64,000 nucleotides of DNA, taken from Bacteroidota bacterium. Its GTDB lineage: Bacteria > Bacteroidota > Bacteroidia > Chitinophagales > LD1. The notes below the pieces were generated by a model, which was not told where the DNA came from, made no database searches, and saw nothing but the letters and a program-made list of their open reading frames with translations. The position numbers and the translations under genes were made by a program. Shown piece after piece: positions 35,449-49,385 of the stretch (its first letter is position 1; each line of letters starts with the position of its first letter). The DNA is taken from contig CANJLD010000003.1 in assembly GCA_947475165.1 (NCBI GenBank), positions 62,001-126,000 on the forward strand. The letters run 5' to 3'.

Positions 35449-36852
35449 ATGAGTAAATATCAGGTAGTGGTTATTGGTTCGGGTCCGGGTGGTTATATCG
35501 CGGCTATTCGTTCGGCACAGTTAGGTATGAAGGTGGCTATTATTGAAAAGTATGATGTGCTGGGAGGCACCTGCACCAACGTGGGTTGTATTCCTTCTAA
35601 GGCTTTGCTCGATTCATCGGAGCATTTTCATAATGCTGAACATGCGTTTGAAGGCCACGGTATAGCTACTAAAGGTTTGAGTTTCGACTTTACAAAAATG
35701 GTTGCCCGCAAAAACGGAGTGGTGAAAGCCAACAACGATGGCATTGCGTTTTTGATGAAGAAAAACAAAATTGATACTTACTACGGCACCGGTTCGTTTA
35801 TTTCGAAAAGTAAAATAGCGGTTACCAACGCGAAAGGCGAAGTAACCGAACTGGAAACTGAAAAAACAATTATTGCCACCGGTAGCAAGCCAACTAAACT
35901 TCCGTTTCTTCCTATTGATAAAAAACGGGTGATTACTTCTACCGAAGCATTGACTTTAAAAGAAGTGCCAAAGCACTTGGTAATTATTGGTGGTGGAATT
36001 ATTGGCGTTGAACTCGGCTCGGTTTATCTGCGCCTTGGCTCGAAGGTTACTGTAATAGAATTCCTCGATAAAATCATTCCGTCAATGGATGATGATTTAG
36101 GAAAAGAATTGCTGCGCGTATTGCGTAAACAAGGCATGGAGTTTATGCTTTCTACCAAAGTAATCGGTGCAACTACTAAGGGAAAAGAAGTAACTGTTAC
36201 GGCAGAAAATAAAAATGGAGAAAAAGTAGAATTGAAAGGCGATTACTGTTTGGTAGCCGTTGGTCGTGTGCCGTTTATCGATGGTCTTGCTTTAGATAAA
36301 GTAGGATTGAAAGCCGATGAGCGCGGACGCATTGCAGTGAATGATAATTTAGAAACACCAGTTGTCGGAATTTATGCCATTGGCGATGTAGTGCGCGGAG
36401 CAATGCTGGCGCATAAGGCAGAAGAAGAAGGCGCGTTTGTGGCAGAAGTAATTGCAGGACAACATCCGCACATCAATTACAATTTAATTCCCGGTGTAGC
36501 TTATACCTGGCCCGAAGCTGCAAGTGTGGGTGCAACTGAACAAGAGTTGAAACAAAAAGGTGTGGCATACAAGAGCGGTAAATTCCCTTTCCGTGCTTTA
36601 GGGCGCGCACGTGCCAGTGGAGATTTGGATGGCTTTGTAAAAGTGCTGGCTGATAAAACTACCGATGAAATTTTGGGCGTGCACATTATTGGTGCGCGCG
36701 CTGCCGATTTAATTATTGAAGGCGTAGTGGCAATGGAATACCGCGCTAGTGCCGAAGATATTTCGCGCATGAGCCACCCTCATCCAACATATACCGAAGC
36801 GTTTAAAGAAGCTTGTTTGATTGCTACTGATAACAGGGCGTTGAATATGTAA
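35449..36852 (+). CDS. lpdA: Dihydrolipoyl dehydrogenase (E3)
   Basis: 467 aa flavoprotein disulfide reductase that reoxidises dihydrolipoyl groups of 2-oxoacid dehydrogenases with NAD+. It has an FAD-binding GSGPGGYIAAI (10-20), a redox disulfide in GGTCTNVGCIPS (Cys42/Cys47), a NAD-binding GGGIIGVELGSVYLRLG (about 180-196), a second FAD motif AIGDVVRGAMLAHKAEEEG (abbreviated) and a catalytic His/Glu in HPHPTYTEAF near the C-terminus. It lies 59 bp after sucB, across a dispersed repeat, and is followed by a clear terminator. Confidence 0.97.
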   Translation: MSKYQVVVIGSGPGGYIAAIRSAQLGMKVAIIEKYDVLGGTCTNVGCIPSKALLDSSEHFHNAEHAFEGHGIATKGLSFDFTKMVARKNGVVKANNDGIAFLMKKNKIDTYYGTGSFISKSKIAVTNAKGEVTELETEKTIIATGSKPTKLPFLPIDKKRVITSTEALTLKEVPKHLVIIGGGIIGVELGSVYLRLGSKVTVIEFLDKIIPSMDDDLGKELLRVLRKQGMEFMLSTKVIGATTKGKEVTVTAENKNGEKVELKGDYCLVAVGRVPFIDGLALDKVGLKADERGRIAVNDNLETPVVGIYAIGDVVRGAMLAHKAEEEGAFVAEVIAGQHPHINYNLIPGVAYTWPEAASVGATEQELKQKGVAYKSGKFPFRALGRARASGDLDGFVKVLADKTTDEILGVHIIGARAADLIIEGVVAMEYRASAEDISRMSHPHPTYTEAFKEACLIATDNRALNM

Positions 36853-36876
36853 CCATAGAAATCATTTTATATTTCC

Positions 36877-36907
36877 ATCCGAAGTTTAAACGCTTCGGAT
36901 TTTTTAT
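36877..36907 (+). terminator. Intrinsic terminator after lpdA
   Basis: ATCCGAAG-TTTAAACG-CTTCGGAT followed by TTTTTA. Confidence 0.88.
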
Positions 36908-36923
36908 TTAACCACCACACCAC

Positions 36924-38240
36924 ATGAGCAAAACAGTTACCGAAGAAAATATCCTTACGCGCTTTATTGTTCCCATATTTCTTGTTTGTGTAACTCCGTT
37001 TTTTGCCATGCTAATGTGGCATACTAATGTGGAGTTGGATGGCTCGTTCCTGAATTTATGGAATGAAATTACCACCAAAGGTTTTTTGACTGTCATCAAA
37101 GAAGTTTGGTTTTCGCGCTTTTTCGGAACGGCTACGGCTTGGAAAATTATTGGTGTGTTTGCTGTGCTGCAATTGTTGCTCATGCGCGTTCTTCCCGGTA
37201 AAAAATTCACCGGCACTATTACCCCAATGGGAAACTTACCGGAATACAAAGACAATGGATTGGCTTCTTACATCATTACTTTCATTCTCTTCTTTGTTTG
37301 CTCGCTGGGCTTGAATTTTTTTCCCCCTTCCATTGTTTACGACCACTTTGGCGATATTCTTGGCGCGTTGAATTTCACGGCATTGGCATTTTGCGTGTTT
37401 CTATATTTTAAAGGAAGGTTCTTTCCTTCTTCCACCGATAACTCGCACACCGGTAACTTTATTTTCGATTATTACTGGGGAACCGAATTGTATCCGCGTA
37501 TTTTAGGTTGGGATGTAAAGCAATTTACCAATTGTCGCTTTGGTATGACCGGTTGGGCAGTAGCGGTTACTTCATTTGTATTTGCCCAAAAAAATATTTA
37601 CGGCACGGCCGATTGGTCTATCATTATTTCTGCAGCCCTGCTGGTTATTTATCTGTTCAAATTCTTCATTTGGGAAAGCGGCTACATGCGCTCGATGGAT
37701 ATTATTGTTGACCGCGCAGGGTTTTATATCTGCTGGGGCTGCTTGGTTTGGGTGCCTGCAGTGTATACTTCACCGGTTATGTTTATGGTGAAGCATCCGG
37801 TTGGTTTGCCTTTGTGGGCTGCTGCTTTAATTTTTACAGCAGGCGTAGGAGCCATCTTTATGAATTACTGGGCAGATAAGCAGCGTCAGGATGTGCGTGC
37901 TAAAAATGGCGATACAAAAATATGGGGCAAGGCACCGGTGCTTATTCACGCCACTTATACTACCGAAACCGGTGAGCAGAAAGAAAACTTATTACTTGCC
38001 TCCGGTTTTTGGGGTATCAGCAGTCACTTTCATTATTTACCGGAACTGGCTGCTGCGTTTTTGTGGAGCTGTGCCATAGGCTTTGGTTATCTGATGCCTT
38101 TCTTCTACTTTTTGTTTCTGTGTATTCTGCTTACGCATCGCGCATTTAGGGATGAAGCAAAATGCAGTAAAAAATACGGGAAGTATTGGGAAGAGTATCG
38201 CAAACTTGTTCCGTACAAAATTGTTCCGGGTATAGTTTAA
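36924..38240 (+). CDS. Sterol Delta7-reductase (DHCR7/ERG4-ERG24 family) homologue
   Basis: 438 aa, about nine membrane segments. The C-terminal half matches eukaryotic 7-dehydrocholesterol reductase motif by motif: WGTELYPRILGWDVKQF (DHCR7 has a G-E-x-NPRIG-x-x-DFK block), DRAGFYICWGCLVWVPAVYT (the family's GW-GxxVW-PYLYT), IWGKAPVLI, LLASGFWGISSHFHYLPEL (SGFWGxxRHxNYxGDL) and LLTHRAFRDEAKCSKKYGKYW, with the ending VPYKIVPGIV. The last block is the ERG4/ERG24 family signature. The reaction in eukaryotes is NADPH reduction of the C7-C8 double bond of sterols. It starts 16 bp after the lpdA terminator and runs into the SDR gene with a 6-bp gap. Bacterial function and substrate are unproven. 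Confidence 0.85.
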   Translation: MSKTVTEENILTRFIVPIFLVCVTPFFAMLMWHTNVELDGSFLNLWNEITTKGFLTVIKEVWFSRFFGTATAWKIIGVFAVLQLLLMRVLPGKKFTGTITPMGNLPEYKDNGLASYIITFILFFVCSLGLNFFPPSIVYDHFGDILGALNFTALAFCVFLYFKGRFFPSSTDNSHTGNFIFDYYWGTELYPRILGWDVKQFTNCRFGMTGWAVAVTSFVFAQKNIYGTADWSIIISAALLVIYLFKFFIWESGYMRSMDIIVDRAGFYICWGCLVWVPAVYTSPVMFMVKHPVGLPLWAAALIFTAGVGAIFMNYWADKQRQDVRAKNGDTKIWGKAPVLIHATYTTETGEQKENLLLASGFWGISSHFHYLPELAAAFLWSCAIGFGYLMPFFYFLFLCILLTHRAFRDEAKCSKKYGKYWEEYRKLVPYKIVPGIV

Positions 38241-38246
38241 GCAGCA

Positions 38247-39131
38247 ATGAGTAAAAAGAAGCTCATCATCACCGGTGCATCGGGTTTTCTCGGTTATCAT
38301 TTACTGAGAGTGGCTTCTGTTGATTGGGAAGTTTACGGCATTACTAATTCAAAGAGTTTTTATTTTGGAAATGCTACAGCTATTAACTGCAACATCCGCA
38401 ATTACATTGAACTTGGAAATTTTATAGATGATATTGAACCGGATGCAATAATTCATGCAGCGGCCATTGCCGATGCCAACTTTTGCGAGCAGAATAAAGA
38501 GTTGAGTTATGAGGTAAACGTAGAAGCCACAAAAAATTTGGCAGGTATTTGCTGCGATTTTCATATTCCTTTTGCGTTTACTTCTACCGATTTGGTGTTT
38601 GATGGCAAGCAGGGAATGCATAAAGAGAACGATGCGAAGAATCCTGTGAGTATTTATGGTGAGCAAAAAGCTGTTGCGGAAGATGAGGTGCTTCTTATTT
38701 ATCCTGAAGCGACTGTGTTCCGTTTGCCGTTAATGTTTGGTGAACCGGCAGCAAGTGCATCAAACTATTTGCAGAAATTTATTTTGCAGATAAAGAACGG
38801 AGAGAAGGCTTCTCTCTTTCACGATGAATACAGAAGCGTATGCGGAGCAAGGAGTATTGCAGAAGGAATTCTGAAACTATTGAATGAAAAAGGCATCATT
38901 CATTTAGCAGGAAAAGAAAAATTATCACGTTACGAGTTTGGTTTAAAAGCAGCTAAAGTATTTGAGTTAGACGAATCGCTTCTTCTCTCCTGTTCGCAAA
39001 AAGATGTGAAGATGGCAGCACCGAGACCGGCAGATGTATCGCTCGATATTTCAAAAGCGCTAAGTTTGGGCTTTGTCCCGCTAAGCGTTGATGAAGAATT
39101 GAATTTGATTGCCACCGGTAAATATTTGTAA
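38247..39131 (+). CDS. RmlD-like extended SDR (NAD(P)-dependent sugar-nucleotide or related reductase)
   Basis: 294 aa. N-terminal Rossmann motif ITGASGFLGYHLL (9-21; GxxGxxG), the HAAAIADANFCE segment and an active-site Tyr/Lys in YGEQKAVAE (about 137-145; YxxxK). This is closest in shape to dTDP-4-dehydrorhamnose reductases (RmlD), but no other rml genes are near. It is cotranscribed with the DHCR7 homologue upstream and overlaps the next gene as TAATG. Given the upstream gene, an NAD(P)H-dependent step on a lipid or polycyclic substrate is an alternative to sugar metabolism. Confidence 0.82.
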   Translation: MSKKKLIITGASGFLGYHLLRVASVDWEVYGITNSKSFYFGNATAINCNIRNYIELGNFIDDIEPDAIIHAAAIADANFCEQNKELSYEVNVEATKNLAGICCDFHIPFAFTSTDLVFDGKQGMHKENDAKNPVSIYGEQKAVAEDEVLLIYPEATVFRLPLMFGEPAASASNYLQKFILQIKNGEKASLFHDEYRSVCGARSIAEGILKLLNEKGIIHLAGKEKLSRYEFGLKAAKVFELDESLLLSCSQKDVKMAAPRPADVSLDISKALSLGFVPLSVDEELNLIATGKYL

Positions 39132-40147
39132 TGAAAAAAAATCTGTTTCTCCTCTTTCTGCTTTTTTCTTCCTCTGTATTTGCACAAAAAGAAGAACCGC
39201 TGCTTAAACCAAGCCGTGTAATTTTCTATAACGTAGAAAACCTGTTCGATACAATTGATGACCCTGCTATTAACGATGCAGAATATCTTCCTTCTTCTAA
39301 AAACGAATGGAATACCAAGAAGTATAAGACGAAACTGAACCACTCGGCTAAAGTTTTTGCAGCTATGCTTGATACTATTCAGCCATTGGTAATTGGTATG
39401 AGCGAAATAGAAAATATAAAAGTGCTACAAGATTTAATTGCGCAACCGGCTCTTAAAAAATTCAACTTCGGTATTGTTCATCACGATTCACCGGACGAGC
39501 GGGGAATTGACGTAGCGTTTTTGTACAATAAAGATATAGTGGAAAGTATTTTTGATGCCACGCTTAAAGTTGATTTGGGCAATGGCGATAAAACACGCGA
39601 CATTCTTTATTTCAAAGCATCGGTATCGGAAGAAATGAGTGTCTGGTTTTTTGTAAACCACTGGCCCAGTCGCAGAGGGGGCGCAGAAGAAAGTGATGAC
39701 AAACGGATGATTGCTTCGAAAGTATTGAAGAGCAAAATTGATAACCTGTTGCAAGGTGAGCCTTTTGCCCGCGTAATTGTAATGGGCGATTTTAACGACA
39801 ACCCCGGTGATGCCAGTTTGAAAAATCTTTCACCGGTAGTTGATAAAAAACAGAAAGCACAACCACTGGTGAATCTGATGCTTCCGTTGCAAGGCAAGAA
39901 AGAGTTTACCCTTAAATACAAAGCTGAGAGCGACATCTTCGATCAGTTTATTGTTTCGCTTAATTTGCTTGACCCGAAGAATCAATATTTCATCCGCAAT
40001 TCTTCAGCGTCTGTTTTCAAACCGCGTTGGATTCTTTACAACCACAAAACTTACGGGCTAATTCCTAACCGTACCTTTACAAATGGCAAATGGGTAAACG
40101 GTTACAGCGACCATCTGCCGGTTTATTTCGATTTGCTGGTTAAGTAA
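39131..40147 (+). CDS. Secreted endonuclease/exonuclease/phosphatase-family protein
   Basis: 338 aa with a signal peptide (MKKNLFLLFLLFSSSVFAQ). The EEP fold is shown by VIFYNVENLFDTID (metal site Asn/Glu region), SEIEN (Glu), DVAFLYNK, the NHWPSRRGG loop, VMGDFNDNPGD (catalytic Asp/Asn pair) and a terminal GYSDHLPVYFDL (Asp-His). These are the standard Mg2+-dependent phosphodiesterase residues. The substrate could be nucleic acid, phospholipid or inositol phosphate. It is translationally coupled (TAATG) to the SDR gene and convergent with queD. Confidence 0.9.
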   Translation: MKKNLFLLFLLFSSSVFAQKEEPLLKPSRVIFYNVENLFDTIDDPAINDAEYLPSSKNEWNTKKYKTKLNHSAKVFAAMLDTIQPLVIGMSEIENIKVLQDLIAQPALKKFNFGIVHHDSPDERGIDVAFLYNKDIVESIFDATLKVDLGNGDKTRDILYFKASVSEEMSVWFFVNHWPSRRGGAEESDDKRMIASKVLKSKIDNLLQGEPFARVIVMGDFNDNPGDASLKNLSPVVDKKQKAQPLVNLMLPLQGKKEFTLKYKAESDIFDQFIVSLNLLDPKNQYFIRNSSASVFKPRWILYNHKTYGLIPNRTFTNGKWVNGYSDHLPVYFDLLVK

Positions 40148-40160
40148 TATCAGATTGACG

Positions 40161-40568
40161 TCAGACAGGATATTCAAAATAATTCCGCTCGGTTTCATAC
40201 AAGCGCACCTGCAAATCATATTTAGAATCGAGTTTTGCGCGGAGGAGGTTATAGATGATTACTATAATGTTTTCACCGGTGGGGTTTAAGTCTTTAAACT
40301 CAGGGCAGTCTAAGTTCAGGTTACGGTGGTCGAACCGGTCGTGCACTTCTTGCTGCACAACTGTTTTCAGTTCATTCAAATCAATTACATATCCAGTTTC
40401 TGGGTTTATTTCGCCCACTACTCTTACATCTAACCTGTAGTTATGTCCATGAAAATTTTCATTGGCACATAAGCCAAACACTTCTTTATTTTTTTCATCG
40501 CTCCAGTCTTTACGATAAAGTTTATGGGCGGCATTGAATGTTATTTTTCTATAAACAGCTACGCGCAT
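40161..40568 (-). CDS. queD: 6-carboxy-tetrahydropterin synthase (QueD/PTPS family)
   Basis: 135 aa. It converts dihydroneopterin triphosphate to 6-carboxytetrahydropterin, the second step of queuosine (preQ0) biosynthesis. The zinc histidines are His15 (FNAAHKL) and His40/His42 (FHGHNY), and the catalytic Cys34 (GLCANENFHGH) is spaced as in QueD. DHRNLN and a terminal YETERNYFEY complete the tunnelling fold. No queC, queE or queF gene lies nearby, so it is a stand-alone gene. A PTPS-type activity is the alternative. Confidence 0.9.
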   Translation of the reverse strand: MRVAVYRKITFNAAHKLYRKDWSDEKNKEVFGLCANENFHGHNYRLDVRVVGEINPETGYVIDLNELKTVVQQEVHDRFDHRNLNLDCPEFKDLNPTGENIIVIIYNLLRAKLDSKYDLQVRLYETERNYFEYPV

Positions 40569-40604
40569 TTTTTATAATTTAAGCAGAGATAAATTCAAGG
40601 ATAT

Positions 40605-41804
40605 TTAATCAAACTCCTGATACTCCCATACGGCAGTTACAAAGTAGTCGTTATCTTCTATCCATCCGTTATTGGTTAAAATGCAAAGACGTAAAGCATC
40701 GCCCTTGCCGAAAGTCCAGTTGGCAGGCGCTAAAAATTCGTAATACTGTCCGTTATCGAGGTTTACATAAGTGCCTCCGGTAAAAGTAGGGACAGGATTG
40801 GTGCCGTTGGTTTGGTTTACGCTTAAGCCAAAAGTAAAGTTGCTGAGGTCGTAACCGTTGGCCGAATTGTAATCAGCAATGCGGATAATTACCTTTACCA
40901 GTCTACCGGCATAAGGTGTAGCCCAGGTTTGCTCATAGTTAAAACTGCCGTTTAGATTATCGTCACTACCATCGCCCCCCGAGTTCGGCATCCAGATGCG
41001 TTGGTTACCCTGTCCGCTGTAATTAGGCAAATTAAAAGTATGGTGTGTAACAGAGCGCACATAACCAAAAATAGTTCCCTGCACCTGCAGCGCTGCGTTT
41101 GGCGAAGAAGTGCCGATGCCCACATTGCCTCCGTTGTTATAAATGTTGCTGCTGTTGGTTACCCACTGGATGCCGTCCCAATAAGTAGTGTTGCCGGGGG
41201 CAGTGCCGTTAGGTAACGAACCTTTGGCTCCGGTAGCCCCTGTTGCACCGGTACTACCGTTGGCTCCTGTAGCTCCATCATTTCCTGTGGCACCGATGGC
41301 ACCTGTTGCGCCACCACCGGCACCGGTAGTGCCTGTGGCACCCGTGGCACCGGTAGCTCCATCTTGTCCGTTAAGCCCTGTTGCACCGGTAGCCCCCTGC
41401 GGACCCACATTGCTGTTAGCTGCATACAAAGCATAGGGCACACTAAGCAGCTGCGAAGTTCCCATATCGATAAATGTTCCGCTGTTGTTGATGTCAGTTT
41501 CTACCTGCAAATATTTAGCTCCCACACCCCAGTTTACGATGGCAAGGTTGCCCAGTGTTCCTATCTGCACATTTACTAAACCGAACTGGTTGGCGGTGGT
41601 GGTTTGCGTTTCGTTAAACACCACCGTACCGGTGGGCGAAACATCATGAATACTGAAACGAAGTTTAACTGGAGTGTTGTTAGCCACCGGTGTTCCGCTG
41701 CTGTTGCGCACTACTGCCTGGTAATTCATTTGCTGGGGCGATTGTGCAAAAGTAGATGTAATGCTCACCAAACAAACCGCGGTGTAGAGTAGAATATTTT
41801 TCAT
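40605..41804 (-). CDS. Secreted collagen-like protein, short paralogue (fibre locus)
   Basis: I chose the ATG at 41804 ([12 protein letters not shown] signal peptide, 399 aa) over 41834. Residues about 20-130 form a domain shared with the next two proteins ([20 protein letters not shown] ... [11 protein letters not shown] ... [12 protein letters not shown]). A collagen-like Gly-X-Y stretch follows (about 132-205, dominated by GATGAT), then a [18 protein letters not shown] 'tail fibre' linker and a globular C-terminal domain of about 150 residues with many aromatic beta strands. No T9SS sorting domain is evident. It is the last of four minus-strand genes of the fibre locus and is probably a surface fibre or adhesin subunit. 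Confidence 0.85.
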   Translation of the reverse strand: MKNILLYTAVCLVSITSTFAQSPQQMNYQAVVRNSSGTPVANNTPVKLRFSIHDVSPTGTVVFNETQTTTANQFGLVNVQIGTLGNLAIVNWGVGAKYLQVETDINNSGTFIDMGTSQLLSVPYALYAANSNVGPQGATGATGLNGQDGATGATGATGTTGAGGGATGAIGATGNDGATGANGSTGATGATGAKGSLPNGTAPGNTTYWDGIQWVTNSSNIYNNGGNVGIGTSSPNAALQVQGTIFGYVRSVTHHTFNLPNYSGQGNQRIWMPNSGGDGSDDNLNGSFNYEQTWATPYAGRLVKVIIRIADYNSANGYDLSNFTFGLSVNQTNGTNPVPTFTGGTYVNLDNGQYYEFLAPANWTFGKGDALRLCILTNNGWIEDNDYFVTAVWEYQEFD

Positions 41805-41877
41805 AAAATAAAGTTTGTCAGAATTTAAAAGCAAGGTAAATTTTAGCAGCCAGAAAAGAAATTTCGGGCAGAAAATA

Positions 41878-41911
41878 AAAATCCCCTTACATTTTCATGC
41901 AAGAGGATTTT
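41878..41911 (-). terminator. Terminator after the 110-aa secreted protein gene
   Basis: AAAATCC-CCTTACAT-TTTC-ATGCAAGA-GGATTTT (interrupted stem of 7, 3 and 3 bp). On the minus strand it is followed by a T-rich run. Confidence 0.65.
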
Positions 41912-41917
41912 GATATT

Positions 41918-41943
41918 AAGTCCCTTGAGAGGATTTTGGGTGG
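41918..41943. repeat. Divergent AAGTCCCCTTTAGGGG-family element
   Basis: AAGTCCCTTGAGAGGATTTT followed by GGGTGG, 5 bp downstream of the stop codon of the 110-aa gene, next to its terminator. Confidence 0.5.
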
Positions 41944-41948
41944 TAATT

Positions 41949-42281
41949 TTACTTCGTCAGTTTATCTTCTTTAACCACTCTAACCGGTTTGCTTTTGCTA
42001 CCGGTAGTAGTAGCCGGAATTGCCGAAGATGCAGGCTTTGTTGTATTTTGATTAGCCGCATCTGATTTACCGGTTTCCGGTTTCATATAATTTACCGTAC
42101 CCGAAGCCGGTTTTACTCTTGTGGTAACCTGTTGCTGTGCTGGTTTCGCGGTATTTACTTCGGAAACTGTACCAACTGATGGAGCCGTTCTTACCGGTGT
42201 TGGTTGTGTTTCTACTTCTGTTGTTTGTGCAAAAGCAGTAACAGCAAAAAGCAAGAAAGCGGGAATCAATATCTTCTTCAT
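41949..42281 (-). CDS. Small secreted Thr/Pro/Lys-rich protein of unknown function
   Basis: 110 aa. A clear signal peptide (MKKILIPAFLLFAVTAFAQ) is followed by a low-complexity, probably disordered chain rich in Thr, Pro, Ser and Lys (TTEVETQPTPVRTAP; ends VRVVKEDKLTK). There are no cysteines or conserved motifs. It lies 20 bp downstream of the 503-aa collagen-like gene on the same strand and has its own terminator, so it is likely cotranscribed with that gene. It could be a periplasmic linker or glycosylation substrate; this is an inference. Confidence 0.7.
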   Translation of the reverse strand: MKKILIPAFLLFAVTAFAQTTEVETQPTPVRTAPSVGTVSEVNTAKPAQQQVTTRVKPASGTVNYMKPETGKSDAANQNTTKPASSAIPATTTGSKSKPVRVVKEDKLTK

Positions 42282-42301
42282 AAGTATTCGGTTTAGCCGT
42301 A

Positions 42302-43816
42302 TTATGGTTTAACAATCAATAATTCTAAATGCGATTGAAAGCCGCCTGTAGCTCCCGCCAACTGAATGTTGGTAGTGCCGGTAGGTCCTGCATGCGCTCC
42401 ACGCACATCAATAGTGTGCGAACCGGCAGTAAAGTCACCGGCATAAGCAATAGCCCATTGCCCGTAAGCGAAAGTAAGGCTGGTAGCACCATCTAATATT
42501 GAAACGCGTTGAAGTTTAGTGCTGGCTGCTCCGTCAATAAAAATTTCTAACTGTGCCGTGCAATCAGCAAACGAACCTAAGTTCAATGCGGTACCGAAGG
42601 CGTTAGCCACAATATGCCATGTTTCTCCGGCAGGTACAGTAAATGAATAAGTACAGTTAGGCAACTGCACATAAGTAATAGCACCAGTAGGTGCCTGTGT
42701 TAAAGCAGTTAATGAAGCAAGGTTTACAGTAGCTGTGTTATTAGCAGCTGAAGAACCAGTTGCACCGGTAGCACCGGCATTACCTTGTGCGCCCTGCGCG
42801 CCCTGTGCACCTTGCGGTCCCTGAATACCTTGTATACCCTGATTCCCCTGATTTCCCTGTGGTCCTTGTGCGCCTGTAGCACCTGCAGGTCCTTGCGGTC
42901 CTGTTGCGCCATCTGCTCCTGTAGCACCTGCAGGTCCTTGCGGTCCCGTTGCACCATCTGCTCCATCGGCACCGGTAGCTCCTTGTGCGCCTGTAGCACC
43001 ATCTGCTCCATCAGCACCGGTAGCTCCCTGTGCGCCTGTAGCACCGTCTGCTCCATCAGCACCGGTAGGTCCTTGTGGTCCTGTAGCACCATCTGCTCCA
43101 TCAGCACCGGTAGGTCCTTGTGGTCCTGTAGCACCATCTGCTCCATCAGCACCGGTAGGTCCTTGTGGTCCTGTAGCACCATCTGCTCCATCAGCACCGG
43201 TAGCTCCCTGTGCACCAGTTGCACCGGTAGTACCCGCAGCCCCCGTAGAGCCTTGTGCGCCTGTTGCACCATCGGCACCTGCAGCTCCGGTAGCACCTGT
43301 TGCTCCATTAGCCCCCGGTACGCCAGCCGCTCCCTGAGGACCGGTTGCTCCGTTAATTCCCGGAACACCTTGTGGTCCGGTAGGTCCGGTACTTCCAATA
43401 GGGCTGTTGCCAGCATATAAGGCGTAAGGAACGCTTAGTAATTGCGAAGTTCCCATATCGGTAAAACTGCTGCCACCGGCCACGTCAATTTCTACCTGTA
43501 AATATTTAGCACCGTTGCTCCAGTTTACAGTAGCAAGGTTCGAAGTTCCCCCAATGATTTGTGTAATTAAACCAAACTGATTGGTTACCGCTGTATTGGT
43601 TTCGGTAAATACTACCGTACCGGTTGGTGAGCCATCATGTATATTGAAACGCACGGTAATGTTTGTTCCGCCCACAATAGGGTTTCCGGCAACATCACGC
43701 ACAATTGCCTGATAGTTTAATTTTTGCGGTGCCTGCGAAAATGCAGGAGAGAAAAACGATAAAACAAAAAGGAAAACAAATAGTTTCCTGACAGTAGTGT
43801 AAAGATTCGCTAGCAT
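42302..43816 (-). CDS. Secreted collagen-like protein with 15-residue perfect repeats
   Basis: I chose the ATG at 43816 ([22 protein letters not shown]; about 503 aa) over 43849. The domain shared with its neighbours ([21 protein letters not shown] ... [14 protein letters not shown]) spans about 25-140. A collagen-like Gly-X-Y region follows (about 145-350), including seven 15-residue [15 protein letters not shown]-type units. The C-terminal domain of about 145 residues ([20 protein letters not shown]...) is beta-rich and is not recognised. There is no T9SS sorting domain. The long plus-strand ORF over this gene (42785-43420) is an artefact of the Gly-X-Y codon pattern. Confidence 0.87.
   Translation of the reverse strand: MLANLYTTVRKLFVFLFVLSFFSPAFSQAPQKLNYQAIVRDVAGNPIVGGTNITVRFNIHDGSPTGTVVFTETNTAVTNQFGLITQIIGGTSNLATVNWSNGAKYLQVEIDVAGGSSFTDMGTSQLLSVPYALYAGNSPIGSTGPTGPQGVPGINGATGPQGAAGVPGANGATGATGAAGADGATGAQGSTGAAGTTGATGAQGATGADGADGATGPQGPTGADGADGATGPQGPTGADGADGATGPQGPTGADGADGATGAQGATGADGADGATGAQGATGADGADGATGPQGPAGATGADGATGPQGPAGATGAQGPQGNQGNQGIQGIQGPQGAQGAQGAQGNAGATGATGSSAANNTATVNLASLTALTQAPTGAITYVQLPNCTYSFTVPAGETWHIVANAFGTALNLGSFADCTAQLEIFIDGAASTKLQRVSILDGATSLTFAYGQWAIAYAGDFTAGSHTIDVRGAHAGPTGTTNIQLAGATGGFQSHLELLIVKP
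42906..43220. repeat. Seven 45-bp tandem units in a collagen-like gene
   Basis: Units start at 42906, 42951, 42996, 43041, 43086, 43131 and 43176. The three from 43086 are nearly identical over 45 bp (GCACCATCTGCTCCATCAGC...), indicating recent duplication; each encodes 15 residues in frame. Confidence 0.9.
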
Positions 43817-43912
43817 GGTAAAATGTTTTAGTGTGTAAAGTGTACGCAATGTAACGGTAAGAAATTAAAAAAGAGAATTTTTCAAACGAAAATAAAAAGG
43901 GAACATTAAGGT

Positions 43913-49246
<5,334 letters not shown>

Positions 49247-49273
49247 TTATAAATATATTGTATAGTGATAGAT

Positions 49274-49289
49274 ACCGCTATGCAGCGGT
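49274..49289. other. Hairpin in the leader of the 1770-aa gene
   Basis: ACCGCT-ATGC-AGCGGT, a perfect 6-bp stem about 50 bp upstream of the giant gene's start codon. It could be a leader stem-loop or part of an operator. Confidence 0.4.
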
Positions 49290-49385
49290 GTCGTAAGTTG
49301 TGCAAGATAAGGCAGTTTTTTGGAAAATGAAGTGATGCTCTTATCTTGTAAAACAGGAAATGAAAACAAAAATTATTTCGATGAA

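Noticed and set aside
42724-43420. ORFs 42724..43416 (minus, other frame) and 42785..43420 (plus) over the 503-aa collagen-like gene
   Set aside because: Shadows of the 45-bp coding repeat; the in-frame gene has a signal peptide and a shared N-terminal domain.
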